DNA of 35,543 nucleotides, taken from contig MCFG01000425.1 in NCBI GenBank assembly GCA_002104895.1, forward strand, positions 20,001 to 55,543, in the 5' to 3' direction. Within the stretch, counting starts at the first letter, position 1. Each line of letters begins with the position of its first letter. The DNA is from Anaeromyces robustus. Its lineage: Eukaryota; Neocallimastigomycota; Neocallimastigomycetes; Neocallimastigales; Neocallimastigaceae. The notes below the pieces were generated by a model. That model was not told the DNA's origin and searched no databases. It saw nothing but the letters and a program-made list of their open reading frames with translations. Shown here in pieces: positions 1 to 12,275 of the stretch. The translations under genes were made by a program, and so were the position numbers.

Positions 1-2983
1 TATTAGCAATGGTGTTGATTTATGTGAATGTGCAATTGCTTTCAAAATAAAACTTAATCAATTAATATACAATCTTGTAATATATATATATATATATAAA
101 TATTAGATTATATTGTTTTTTTAAATAAAACTTTACTAAATATATATATATATATATAGTTTAATTTTTTTTATAATGAAAATGTAAATTATCATACTTC
201 TATTCTTAATTCATTCGATTCAGTCAAACCAGATTTTGCTAATCTTAAGAGCAAATTGGATGAAGTAACTAATTGTCTATTTCATTATATATTAATAATA
301 AATTGTTAAGAAATAGCATAAATAAAATATTTAAAATTTATATATATTTCTTTACTTATTGAATATTTTATATATATAAAAATTTAAGAATATATCTTAT
401 TATAACAAAATGAAGGAACTTGTTGAAAATGTAAACTTTATTTTTATTCTACTTATACTATATATTATTTTTATTAACATTATATAAGATTTATTTATAT
501 TTTGAAATTTCTTTCTAAATATATATCTATAATAATATTATAATCGTCTTTCTTTTATTTATTATTATTAAATATTTTTCAATAATAGGACAATACTAGG
601 CCTAAATATGAAAAATCTGGTTGGTTATTTAAAAAATATCAAAAAGGATGGAGTAGAAGGTATTTTAGTATTAAAAAAGGTTTCTTTAAATATTCTATGA
701 CTAGTTCATCTGGTAAAAAGAGAGGATTTGTATGGACATCAACACCAATAAATATTTTACTTTGTGAAGTTAAAGAAGAACCAAATAATGATAGAAGATT
801 TTGTTTTTCAGTAATGACAGCCAAAAAGTAAATAATTATAAATATTAATTAAACTCACATATCTAATTAAGAGTTTAAAAAGTTTTATATTAAATTCTTC
901 TTTTTTTTTTTCTTATATATATATATATACATATATATTGATATCAATTTAATTTTTAATTAAAATATAAAAATATTACATAATTAATCTAATTAATTTA
1001 ATTTAAGAACTTATTTTTTACAAGGTATAAATTAAATTATTATGTAATAAAAATAAATATATATTTAAATTTATTCATTTAATATATTAATATAATAAAC
1101 TGTATATATAATGTAGCTGAAAATGAAAAAGAGTTAAAAGAATGGTTAACGACATTTGATGTTGCTAAACATGAAAAATTAAAAAATTTAAGTAGTAATA
1201 TTGATAACAACCAGAAAGTAAATGAAATAACAGATATTTTATCAGATGATGAAGAAGTAAAAATTGAAGATGAAGATGAAGATGGTGAATATTTATCTCG
1301 TACATTTAAAGGTCAAGTAAATAGAATCCATTTAACTCCAAATGTTATTGTATATCAAAATGAACAATATGAGACAAAAAACAAAGAATTTCATGCAATT
1401 TTTGAAGATGTTAAAGAAGATGAATATTTAATTTATAGTAAGTAATTTTGATTTTGTTCAAGTAATAGAAATAGAAAATAATAATAATAATAATAAAATA
1501 ATATTTAATAATATATATATATAGATATTATTAAATATTAATTATAAAATAATGTATTAACTATATTTAAATGTAGATTGTTCATGTGCTATTCAACATG
1601 GTGTTACAATTCAAGGAAGTATATTTTTAACAATTGATTATATATTCTTTTACTCAAAAATCTTTAAATATGTTACAAAAGTAATTATCATTATAATTAT
1701 TACTATAATTATTTTTATTTTTTATAATTATATTTAATTTTTATTTATTATAATGTTTATAGTATAAAATTCCATTTAGAGACATTGTATCTATTGATAG
1801 TCAAAAAGGTGTTGTTTATAATATTATTACAATTAGAACTAATGAAAATGAAAATAATGAGGTATATATGTAAATTATTATACAAATAATTAATTTATTT
1901 ATTTATTTACTTTTTTTTTTTATAATGTATAAAAATAAATTAATAAAAATTTTCATTATATATATATGTAGTATATTATTAAAATGTATTTAAAAGATAT
2001 GACCAAGGTATATAGAATCATTAATACTATCTGGGAAAACAACACATCAAAAACAGTAAGTATAATTTTCATTTTCATTATTACTATTTCAAAATATTAA
2101 TCAATTTTTTTTTAACGTTTTACAATTCATAATATTCATTATTATAAGCAATTAAATGCACAAGAAATATTTGATAAAATTTATGAAGCTGATGAAATCA
2201 GTGACGATAGTGAGAGTGTTGATGAATCAGTAATTGAAAATTTAAATGAAACTGAAAAGTAATATACCACATAATTAATTTTATATATATATATATATAT
2301 ATTCATTTCATTATGTATAAAATAAATATAAATATAAATATATGATATGTGTAATAATTAATTGATATATAATATAATATATATAAATGAAGTAATTCTA
2401 TTATTTTAGAACAAAAGGAAGAAGAAAATAAGCCTGAACCAAATGAAATTAAAAAAACCGAGGTGGAAAAAAAAGAAAAAAAGACATTTCCATTAGAAAG
2501 AATCGATACATCAAAATCTTTAAAAAATGGCAAAGATAAAACCCCATTAAATACACCAACAATTGGTAATTTATAAAAAATAGTTTTATTATTATTATTA
2601 TTATTATTAATAAATAAAAAATTTGATGTTTATACTAAAAAATATTAAAATATAATAAAATTAAAATTATAAAGAAATTGTAAAAGAAAAAGAAAAAGAA
2701 AAAGATGTTAGTAATACCAAAGTTGAAAATAGTCAACCCGTAGCTTCACCAGTATCTAAAAATAAATATGCTTTACCACCTAATATACCTAAACCTTCAA
2801 AACCAATTGTCTGTAATGAAATATTAGAAAAAAAAGTTAAAGAAATAATAATACCTCTTCCTGCTAAACAATTAAACGAAATTCTTTTTGGGGATGATAT
2901 TTGGTTATTACAGAAGATTAGAGAGAAAAAAAAGGAATTTGGTAATTATGATTATAATAATAATAAATAAAAAATAAAAAAAA

Positions 2984-3026
<43 letters not shown>

Positions 3027-3423
3027 ATAGAAAGAATTAAAATGCAAATCTAATTTTGGTATATAATGAATAATTAATAATTAATAATAAATAAAATTTA
3101 AATAAAATATTTTATAAATTTTATATATAGATATGACTGTTGGAGAATGGGCTAAAAATAGTGATAATAAAAATGAAAGATTAGTAAATTATATGATTCC
3201 AGTAAATAATGTATTAGGTAAGTTTAAAATAAAATACTTTAATTTTAATTAAATAACATAAATTATAACATTTAATTATTTATGTTATATTTAGTTAAAG
3301 AAAAAGAAACTATAACAAATGAATCACAGATTTGTCTTAAAGCTGATGATTACTTGTAAGTATTAATTATAATTGAAATAAAAGAAATAAAAAATAAAAA
3401 ATAAATAATATAAATATAAATAA

Positions 3424-3470
<47 letters not shown>

Positions 3471-5012
3471 GGCATATATATTAAACTAAAAAAAAAATTT
3501 ATAAATCTTATTAATGATTTTGTTCTTTATTATTAATTTATTATTATTGTTGTTGTTGTTGTTGTTGTTGTTTTCTTAAGGTTATATGTCTATGAATGCT
3601 TAGCAAGAACTCCAAAAATGCCATATGGTGAATATTTCCTTCCTGTATTAAAATATATTATTACCTATCAAACTGAAACATCATGTAAACTTAATATTAG
3701 TGTTGGTATTAGATGGAGTAAAACACCTGGTATAATAATAAAAAGTAAGTTGTTAAATAATTAAAAAATATTTATATTTATTTTTTAAAGTACAAAAATA
3801 GTAAAACAATATTTTTTTTTTTTTTTTTTTTCAAAATTATATTTAAATATTATACAATATTTAAATAAATTTATATAAAAGATGCTATTAAGTCACCAAC
3901 AATAAAAGGTTTAGTTGAAAGTGCTGAAGGTACACTTTCTGCTATAATACCCGAATGTGAAAGATTAGCAAATATGAATGATTCTGGTACAGATGATGAC
4001 AATAAATTAACAGTTAATACGGACAATGATAATAATAATAATAATAATCAATCTACATTAAGTAAGAGAAGAAGTGTAATTTTATCATCTTATTCAGAAG
4101 CCGATGTTAATCAAACTGACAGTACAGAAGAAAATAATAATAGTTTCAATTTAATAACTATGATTATTTCTGGATTATTAGCTATTTCTATTATTATTAA
4201 TATTGTATTATTATCTAGAAAAGGAACTAAACAACAAGAAATTGTTATATCACCAAAGGTTAAAATTACTGAAGCATTAGATTATTGTGTTGAATTAATG
4301 GAAAGTAATTTCAAACCATGGAATGATATATTGAATTTAGAATTAGGAAATAGTCACTCAAAAAGGTAAGATAAATAAATAAATAAGTAAATAGATAATA
4401 ATTATAATAATATAATATAGAATATCAATTAATATAATTATTTATACATTTTTATAATTATAATAATAATAATAATAATAATTCTGATACTAATAAATAA
4501 TAATGATAACAATAATAAATAATTTATATATTAGTATTGAACGCTTTTTAAATACTCACTTTAAGAATCCATTTATTCAAGATCTTGGTGGTGATACTAT
4601 ATTTAATATCGATAATGTCAAGATGCCTACTTCAAATCAACCAAAAAATTTCACTTATTATAATAAAGATAATTCTTTATTATTCTTTAAAATCCAAGAA
4701 TCACATAATAATATTTATAATATGAAAAAGGAAATTCTTAGAACTTATTATGATCTTAGTACATATGAAAATAAATTAATAGTTATGGAATATTTCAATT
4801 GGTTCTCTGATTTACTTGAAAAATGTATTGATAGTGACAAACATAATGTAAAAGATCAAGTATCTGATGATATATCTGATCTTTATGATAAAGATGGTAA
4901 TTTCAATGACAATTTATATGTAAAACTTCCAAATGGAAAAATTTTAAGAAAAAAATTACAAATTGCATCCTGTTACTTTGAACTTAAAAATGCTTTAGAG
5001 AATAGTAACTAG
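1..5012 (+). CDS. LAM1/LAM3: Lam/Ysp1/Sip3-like sterol-transfer protein (BAR-PH-GRAM-VASt-TM), 5' partial
   Basis: The N terminus lies upstream of the window. Exons by frame and splice sites: <1-76, 160-264, 389-430, 589-827, 1008-1024, 1117-1437, 1577-1680, 1763-1861, 1972-2055, 2149-2229, 2418-2565, 2675-2941, 3131-3217, 3295-3355, 3581-3744, 3882-4365, 4535-5012. They join in one frame to give 951 visible residues. Order: end of a BAR-like helical region (residues 1-75), PH domain (about 78-170, beginning SGWLFKKYQKGW), GRAM domain (about 267-360), Lys/Glu-rich linker, VASt (StART-like) domain (about 490-660), one hydrophobic segment (about 721-743) and a 200-residue tail. This is the architecture of fungal Lam1/Ysp1 and Lam3/Sip3, which are ER-anchored at plasma-membrane contacts and move sterol; that function is inferred from the family. 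The 2149-2565 junction is the weakest: the obvious donor at 2259 breaks frame, so a 2230-2417 intron is preferred. Confidence 0.85.
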
Positions 5013-6671
5013 AATTTAATTTTAATTTTTTTTTTTTTTTTTTCAATAAACATTATTATATTTATATTTATTTAATTATTTTATTTTATTTTGTTTTATT
5101 CATTAAACTTTTTGTGATACTTAATACATAATAAATAAATAATTAATAATAATAAATAATAATAAATAATAATAAATAATAAATAAATAATAAATAAATA
5201 AATAATAATAAATAAATAATAAATAAATAAATAGATAATAAAAATATATTATAAAACAAATAATATAAATATATAATCATAAACAAAATAAAATAAAATA
5301 AAGTAAAATAAAGTAAAAAAAAAAAATAAAATAAAATATAAAGTAAATATAATATAAAATAAAATAAAATAAAATAAAATAAAATAAAATAAAGTAAAAT
5401 AAAATAAAATAAAATAAAATAAAATAAAATAAAATAAAATAAAGGAAAAAAATAAAATAAAATAAAAAAAATAAAATAAAAAAAAAAAACCCTTAATTAA
5501 AATAATATTAAATAAAAGAAAAGAAAAGAAAAGAAAAGAAAATAATAATAATAATAATAAAATCATGGTGGTTTTGGTAATTAAAATCACAAGAAATATT
5601 TATAAAAAAAAAAATAATAATAATTGTAAATATCTATTAAAAAAAAAATTTATATAAAAATTAATTTTATTTCTAAAACTATTTTATTTTATACTACAAC
5701 TATCATTGTATATTTTATCAAATATTTTTATATATTAATTTTTTGTGTAACCAATAAAAAACTTAAAGTAATTATAATTATAGAATAGAATTGTAGTTTG
5801 ATATTACATATATTACATATAATGATTTATAGTTTTGATAATTAAATAATTAATTGTTCCAAAATATTAAATTACTATATTGTTAAAGATTAGAAAGCAA
5901 TATTCATTTCCACCAATATTAATGGCTATTCAAATTTAACTCATAAAAGAATATCTCTTTTTAAAATAAATATCAAAATAAAACATAGTTTTCGTAACTA
6001 TTTTATTTCGCAATTACTTTTAGTAATTATAATTATTATATCATGTCATATTATGTATTTATATAATAAATAACATATATAAAAAAAATCCTTTAATATA
6101 TATCAATATAAAACAAGTTTTATATACATATAACAAAAATATTTATTCTATTTTACATTAAGAAAATCAAATTTTTTATGTATTTTTATATATAATTTAT
6201 TTAATGTTACTTTTATATGCCATATATATTTTTTTATAAAAATTTTATTAAATATTGTTAAATTTAATTAATTATAATTAATTATTATTAAATTCATAAA
6301 AGTTTTTTTTTTGTCAGTTTTTAAAATTAAGTAATAGACCCAAAGTCTATTACTCCATTCACTTTTACATTATTTATTTAGCCTATGCCGCATATGCTCC
6401 AACTAAATAAACGGAATAAAACAATATAATAAACTTTATTCATTTTTATAATATATTATTATATTATATTATTATATTTATATATAATTAGGTTAATATG
6501 TAATTAATATATTATTAATATATTATTTGCATATATTATATATAATAATTAATAATTAAAGAATTTTCTAATAAAAATCAAAAATAAACTATTTCGAGAG
6601 TACCTCACAACAATTTTAGTCTTGTGGATGAATTCAGATCATGCATCTCTAATTTAAAAGAAAAAAAAAAT

Positions 6672-6674
<3 letters not shown>
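5013..6674. other. Gene-free spacer between the LAM-like gene and the LINE
   Basis: No convincing gene was seen. 5120-5240 is ATAA-type repeat and 5283-5465 is largely AAAAT/AAATA pentamers; a long minus-strand reading frame there encodes only Phe/Tyr/Leu runs and is an artefact. 5700-6640 is less repetitive and holds two strong hairpins, listed separately. A smaller one is at 6013-6029 (7-bp arms, AATTACT/AGTAATT). It may contain worn-out mobile DNA, but no coding remnant was recognised. Confidence 0.6.
6331..6410. other. Pair of adjacent hairpins, unknown function
   Basis: Hairpin 1 has a perfect 9-bp stem: GTAATAGAC at 6331-6339 and GTCTATTAC at 6345-6353, with loop CCAAA. Hairpin 2 has a perfect 8-bp stem: TTATTTAG at 6374-6381 and CTAAATAA at 6403-6410, around a GC-richer 21-base loop that itself contains GCATATGC. 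They sit in DNA otherwise made of A/T repeats. No tRNA or snRNA landmark (B box, Sm site with flanking stems) was seen, so this is reported only as a structural feature. Confidence 0.5.
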
Positions 6675-6708
<34 letters not shown>

Positions 6709-6932
6709 GCACACAATTTGTACGTCAACTTTATTGAATTTAAATATTAAAATACATGAATCATAAAAAAAACACATAATGAAAAAAAATGATACTAAAA
6801 AAAATAAAAACCAGTAAAATATTATAGATAATAATAGATAATACTGGAGGAAAAAAAGAAGTATAATAATATTTAAAAACAATAAATCCATACAGCCCTT
6901 AATTCTAAATATAGAATTAAAGTAAAATTGAT

Positions 6933-9900
6933 CTATCCTATTCCACTAGGGTCGGAAATAGGATCGGCATTTGCCCTACTAGGCTGTCCTACTGTGTTAT
7001 CAGCATTGACGTTCCTGGAGAGGTTGGTTTTAAATTTATTGAATAATATATGTTGTCTTTTACAGACAACAGGCATGATATCATTCAATAGAGCCGCAGA
7101 TCGCAACAAGAATGGGGATTTTGAATAAGTACCAGATTCAGTCTGACACTTAAACAAACATTCCCATTCCTTTTTGTATGGACTATTGTTAATTCTATCA
7201 CTAAAACCATAATCTCTACCACCAATTAAAAAAATATATATTCTATACCTATTAACTATTTTTTTACTACCTAATATATCTATATTACTTATACTATTAT
7301 TACTACTTTTATAACCCTTAACAATATTATTTATTCTATTATCCACACTAGGGTTATTACTGGTCCTAACTAAACTATTAAAAAGACTATCTAAAAAATA
7401 AAAAAAATTTCTATCTAAATCAGAGAAGTGATCAATACGAAGATTTTTAAATAAGAAACAATTTATAAACCAATGATCAATTCTCTGATAACTGTCACAA
7501 TGGAAACAACATGAACAACAATTAGGACAAGAATTATTAATCATTTTAGCAGCTTTTGCAACTCTAGCATCGATTTTATATCCACATCTTGCCCTAAGTA
7601 TCCACCGAAAACCTTTGCTATATTCAGGAAATTCTAGATTAAGCTTTAAGTAACTTCTTGATTCTTCAAAGTTGTACAATTTATAAGTTTTAGCTTTAAT
7701 TGATTTATCACTGTTCATGTCTCTGTCCCAATAGAATTCCATAATTTCTTTAGTAGAGGATGAAATATTGTTTAATTTATCATTTAATATTTTACTTTCT
7801 TTGTCCCAAGTCCATTTTCTTGTTGTAGCAACATTATTAACTATCTTTGAGATAATGCAGTTGGAGTCCTTCCACTTATTAAAACATCTAACCTGAGCTA
7901 AAGCACATTTACCAGAAAGTGGAGGAATATTGAGTTCTTTTGAGATGCAATAAATAGAAACAAAAGAATTAGGTTTCGAGTAGCCTAAAATCCAATAAAA
8001 ACCTTTGTTAATTATTGTTTGTGTAGAACTAGTATTGTTTTTGTTAGAACCAAGCAAAGGCGCGTAATAGGAAACTTGTCCAATAACTTTTGCAGAGAAT
8101 AAAGTTCTTTTAAGAGGAATAGGAATCAGATCATTTTTTAAAAAACCCTGAATTGAAAACAAAGCCTTACTAACTTTATTTTTCATTTTACTAATAACGA
8201 ATTTTAAATCTAGAGTTTTGTGAAAGGGAACACCAAGGTAAGTATAACAATCTGTTTTAGGGATTGCGATTCCTGTTAAATAAAAGGTAGGGTCCTCTCT
8301 AAGAATATATTCCGAATTTTCATGTCTAACAGCTAATGTGCCACATTTATTAATTCCAAAAGTCATCTCGTTGTCCTTAGCCCATTTACCAACTAAACGA
8401 AGAAGTTTGTTCATACGAGATCTACTAGGGGCACAAAGAACAATATCATCAGCAAATAATCCTCCACAACAATATTCAGTATCTATTTTCACACCATTAT
8501 GCAGGCAATCGTTGAAGATGTCGTTGATAAACAAATTAAAAAGTATAGGAGATAAGGGACATCCTTGTCGAACTCCTTTAAGTATTCTGAAAGAATCGGA
8601 AAATTGTCCATTAATTTTAACACAAGCTTTGGAAGACAGATATAGGTTCTCCAAAAATTGAAAGCATTTTCCTTGTATACCAAGAGTATAAATTTTCGAC
8701 AAGATGTTATATATGGGCACAGAATCGTAAGCTTTTTTAAGATCCAGAAAAGCTATATAAGTATCTTCCCCTTTGAATTTACGTCTTTGACAAATAGAAA
8801 GAATAGAGATATAAAGACTAATACATTCTTCCTTATTCCGAAAGCCAAATTGTTCTGGTCTGATGAATCCATGACTTATACCATATTCAGAAATTCTAGA
8901 AGCAATAATTTTCGAAAGAATCTTAATACCATTATTGATAAGTGAGATACCACGATAGTTATCACAATTAGAAAGATCGCCTTTTTTTGGAATAGAAACA
9001 ATGGATGCATTATTCCAAAAAATAGGAAAATCACCATTCCAAATACGATTAATTAAGAAACAGAAACAACTAAGACCAGCCGGAACATAGGAATCATTAT
9101 TTACAGAGTCATTCGAAGAGGAATCAGGAATTAAAGCTTTATAAAATTCAATAGGGATACCATCGGGACCTGAGGCTTTAAAGTTAGGGATAGAAAGGAT
9201 GGCCTTTTTGATTTCTTCAATGCTGATATCTTGGTTAATATCCCATACTATGTTATTTCCACTCTTTATACGATTAATAGCGGGAGAATTCTTCCAGAAT
9301 TTTTTATTCATGCTATGTCCAGTAGAGTCATAACTAAGTTTCTTATAATAATTACACCAAACATCTAATTGATCTTTAGTACTATACACTAAGTTATCTT
9401 GGTGGTCTCTGATAGGATGAGGTATAAATAACTCCTGATTGTTATTTTTAATATTCTTCTTAATCCATGACCATGATTTTCTGCTGTCATTTTTTAAGGT
9501 AGCCTCGCAGCCTACTTTAATCCAAAATAAATAGTTTTGTCTTCTAAATTCATTACATTTTTTATGAATAGATTGGCATAATTTATTATAAGATGCAACA
9601 AGGATAATAAATTGATTAGGTTCATAATCCAAATGGCTCTTTTTAATTTGTCGATACTTCAAGCTTTTGATTCTTTGAAGACAGTAAATATTACGTGACA
9701 TATGGAACATTGATTTCCTAATTTCAGTAGAAGATGTAATTTCAAGGTCCTCTGCAATTGAATTAGAAGTATTAATAAACTTATCAACTAGATCATCAAT
9801 AGAAAGAGAAGGATTATTAAAGATCTCATTATTTAAAATAGCAAACTTGTTATTGTCAACAATATCGTTTTTCATTTCCTTACAGCGAATTCTATTCCAT

Positions 9901-11251
9901 TGAACAACCTTTTTTGGGTGAGTAAAGGAGAGATCAACAAAATTTTTCTTACAATATACTAACATTGGTTTATGATCAGAGACTGGGTGATAATCAATAA
10001 AGGAAGCATAAGATATAAGGTTCAACATTTTATAATTAACCAAAGCATGATCAATATCTGAAGATAAATTACCTTGAACCCAAGAGATTCTTGAACTATT
10101 GAGAGGTAAAATATCCAACCATTAATCGGTGATATTTTTTCTTCAAGGTCCACTGTTTTCATGTTAAAATCCCCAACAAGAATAGAAGCATGATCACGAT
10201 GAATATTAAGCCAATCAATAACTTCTGCTAAAGCACACTTCACTTGTGTAGAATGAGAGCTGACAGGGATATATACATTTCCAACAGAGCATTTAGAGTC
10301 GTATATATTATAATTAGTTAAGGAAATAATGTAATTAAATGAATTCTCTTCAAGTATTGCTTGACAAGATTTATGATAACCTAAAAATAAACCTCTCATG
10401 CCTGGAATACTATCAACGGCTCTTCTAACAAAATATCGGTAATTGGGAATAGTGACTTTACATGGTTGACTACTATTGGCACCAGAACCGTTCTTTGTTT
10501 CTTGAAAACAGAGAAAAAGAGGTTTGAATAATGTGATAAAGTATTCGATACTATCTTTCTTTTCGTGGTTCCATCCATTGGTATTCCAACTGAGACAAAA
10601 AGTAAACTTATCTTTGATAGAATTAAGAGTGTTGAGATTAGAGTGTATACTAACTAATGAGTTGCGTTGGAAAGAATCTGAAGTATTAGATTGTGAGGAT
10701 GTTGTAGTAGAATTACTTTGGTTATTAATTGAATCATTTAAGTTTGTTGTAGAATTTCTTTGGTTATTGATTGAATCATTTAAGTTTGTTGTAGACTTAC
10801 TTTGGTTATTAATTGAATCATTTAAGTTTGTTGTAGAATTACTTTGGTTATTAATTGAATCATTAAAGTTTGTTGAAGGAGAAAATAGTTGATTTCTGAT
10901 CTGTTGAAGTGACCTTTTACGAATATAATGAGTGCAATTACTATACGACAAGCTAGCATTTGAGATATATGATACAAATTTCTTTTTGAAATCATCGAAT
11001 TTAAAGTCAGATGATAAAACTTTGATCCTAAAATACCAACCTCTAGAACACATAGATCGTTTAACTGAAAGAATGTACTTGTTGAATTCCTTAAGATTTG
11101 ATTCCAGAAAATCCATCATATATGCATTGGTCCATGAGTGAAGGCCATTGATGAAGATAATGCTAGTGTTGTTAATATCAGTTCCATAACAGCGGAATCC
11201 ACGAACAAAAACATTGCTATTTTCGTTACTATTATAAAAATTTCGTACCAT
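6933..11251 (-). pseudogene. LINE polyprotein (endonuclease-reverse transcriptase), one -1 frameshift
   Basis: Two overlapping reading frames, 11251 to about 10090 and about 10118 to 6933, together span 4319 bases, one short of 1440 codons. Approximate order: N-terminal domain (1-125) also found in copy 2; Asn/Ser/Thr-rich linker with four 14-residue tandem repeats (145-200); AP endonuclease (about 222-430) with SWNTNGW, the QET Glu, VGDFN and SDH motifs; reverse transcriptase (about 690-980) with GPDGIP, NYRGISL, the DLKKAYDS motif A and the FADD catalytic site near 8445-8456; and a Cys-rich zf-RVT-like cluster toward the C terminus. The frames change near 10110, just after an INGW motif. 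Alignment by eye with copy 2 shows 11 bases where copy 2 has 12, so the lesion is a 1-base deletion inside the endonuclease. No other stop was seen in the two frames. The start codon aligns with that of copy 2. Confidence 0.9.
10706..10873 (-). repeat. Four tandem 42-bp units inside the LINE linker
   Basis: Units begin at 10706, 10748, 10790 and 10832, exactly 42 bases apart, and encode a 14-residue repeat resembling NDSINNQSNSTTNL. The units differ at a few positions only. The repeat is in frame and lies between the N-terminal domain and the endonuclease. Copy 2 has a shorter, unrelated linker at this place. Confidence 0.9.
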
Positions 11252-11762
11252 TATGATCTATATTTAATATTGATGAAAAAAATAAAAAAAGTAAAATGAA
11301 AGTACTAAACTAAAAAAATCGAGTTAAAAATGTAGACTAGTAATAACTGAATGTAAATTTTTTCTTTTTTTTTTTCTTTTGTTTAAATTTATCAATTGTT
11401 TATCTTCTTTACTCTATTATAAAAACACTTGTAGAATATTGATAGTTGTTATAAAAATCTCTTTTTGCGAATGTAAATATATTTGAAATCTTGTAAATTC
11501 TTAAATTCATGAAAATTAAAAAAAAGTTAAAGGTGAAGAACTCAAAAATAACTATTCTAAATTCTAATAAAGTATAAGCACATGCTTTTGAGTGAATCAA
11601 GCTCATACAATAATTAAAGCAATTACAATGGATTCATACAGTGATAATATACAGAAATACATGAAAGGTAAATTTAAAAGAAAATACAAATAACTCATTT
11701 CCTGCATATCCAACTTATACATATTATTAGAAAAAAGAACAATTATTGAGGAGACTTCATAA

Positions 11763-11849
11763 AATGCCCTTAACGTCGCCATGTATCGACAGGCATTTAC
11801 CCTCTTCTGAGCATTCCAAATGAATGGAAGTACAGGTCCTCAGAAGAGG
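11763..11849 (-). other. Structured 5' module of LINE monomer (inner copy)
   Basis: This is identical in sequence to the module at 12010-12096, displaced by 247 bases. The outer stem arms are at 11839-11849 and 11801-11811, and the second hairpin is at 11763-11797. All five differences between the monomers fall outside the module. Confidence 0.75.
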
Positions 11850-12009
11850 TTATACAATAATTAACGCAATTACAATGGATTCATACAGTGATAATATACA
11901 GAAATACATGAAAGGTAAATTTAAAAGAAAATACAAATATCTCATTTCCTGCATATCCAGCTTATACATATTATTAGAAAAAAGAACAATTATTTAGGAG
12001 ACTTCATAA

Positions 12010-12096
12010 AATGCCCTTAACGTCGCCATGTATCGACAGGCATTTACCCTCTTCTGAGCATTCCAAATGAATGGAAGTACAGGTCCTCAGAAGAGG
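12010..12096 (-). other. Structured 5' module of LINE monomer (outer copy)
   Basis: In element sense the module begins with an 11-bp perfect stem, CCTCTTCTGAG with CTCAGAAGAGG (12096-12086 and 12058-12048), enclosing a small inner hairpin TTCCA/TGGAA. A second hairpin follows, AATGCC/GGCATT (12044-12010), with an inner GTCG/CGAC. The same module is at 11763-11849 in the inner monomer and at 33777-33864 in copy 2. See the findings for the pairs that are kept despite sequence change. Confidence 0.75.
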
Positions 12097-12230
12097 TAAA
12101 AAAAAAAAATATAAATAATAAATTATAATAAATATATAAAAAATATATTTATTTTATATAAATATATTTTTTAATATAAATATATTTTTATTTATTTATT
12201 TATTTATTTAGTTTGTTTATTTAATTATTT

Positions 12231-12275
<45 letters not shown>

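Larger units (their letters stand above)
6675..12096 (-). mobile_element. Near full-length LINE (non-LTR retrotransposon), copy 1
   Basis: Read on the minus strand the element starts at 12096 and contains: two tandem 247-bp monomers (12096-11603), about 350 bases of further 5' leader, one long reading frame (11251-6933), a 3' UTR of about 230 bases, an AATAAA signal (TTTATT at 6730-6735 on the plus strand) and a 31-base A tail (T tract 6675-6705). The frame encodes an N-terminal nucleic-acid-binding-like region, an AP-type endonuclease, reverse transcriptase and a Cys/His-rich tail. That order and the A tail define a LINE mobilised by target-primed reverse transcription. Flanks are A-rich on both sides, so a target-site duplication cannot be delimited. 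One frameshift breaks the frame. The clade was not assigned. Confidence 0.93.
11603..12096 (-). repeat. Two tandem 247-bp 5' monomers of LINE copy 1
   Basis: 11603-11849 and 11850-12096 align without gaps and differ at 5 positions, about 98% identity. In element sense each unit starts exactly with CCTCTTCTGAGG, which is also the 5' end of copy 2. The arrangement resembles the monomer arrays heading mouse L1 elements, where monomers carry the promoter; a promoter role here is inference. The near identity implies a recent duplication or homogenisation. Confidence 0.93.

Noticed and set aside
5365-5460. CRISPR-like or satellite array.
   Set aside because: It is a simple AAAAT/AAATA pentamer microsatellite without spacers.
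6580-6645. Possible snRNA fragment (AATTTTAG flanked by CACAA/TTGTG).
   Set aside because: No U1, U2, U4, U5 or U6 core sequence nearby; a short inverted repeat alone is not enough.
10524-10892. Plus-strand reading frame with WLLIESFKFV repeats.
   Set aside because: Antisense of the in-frame 42-bp repeats in the LINE polyprotein.
12048-12096. Hammerhead ribozyme: the copy 1 leader has CTGAGGA, matching the CUGANGA core box.
   Set aside because: Copy 2 has CTGAGGT at the same place, no GAAA partner box follows, and these bases are part of a stem.
6655-12115. Target-site duplication of LINE copy 1.
   Set aside because: Both flanks are A-rich strings, so any match is expected by chance and cannot be delimited.
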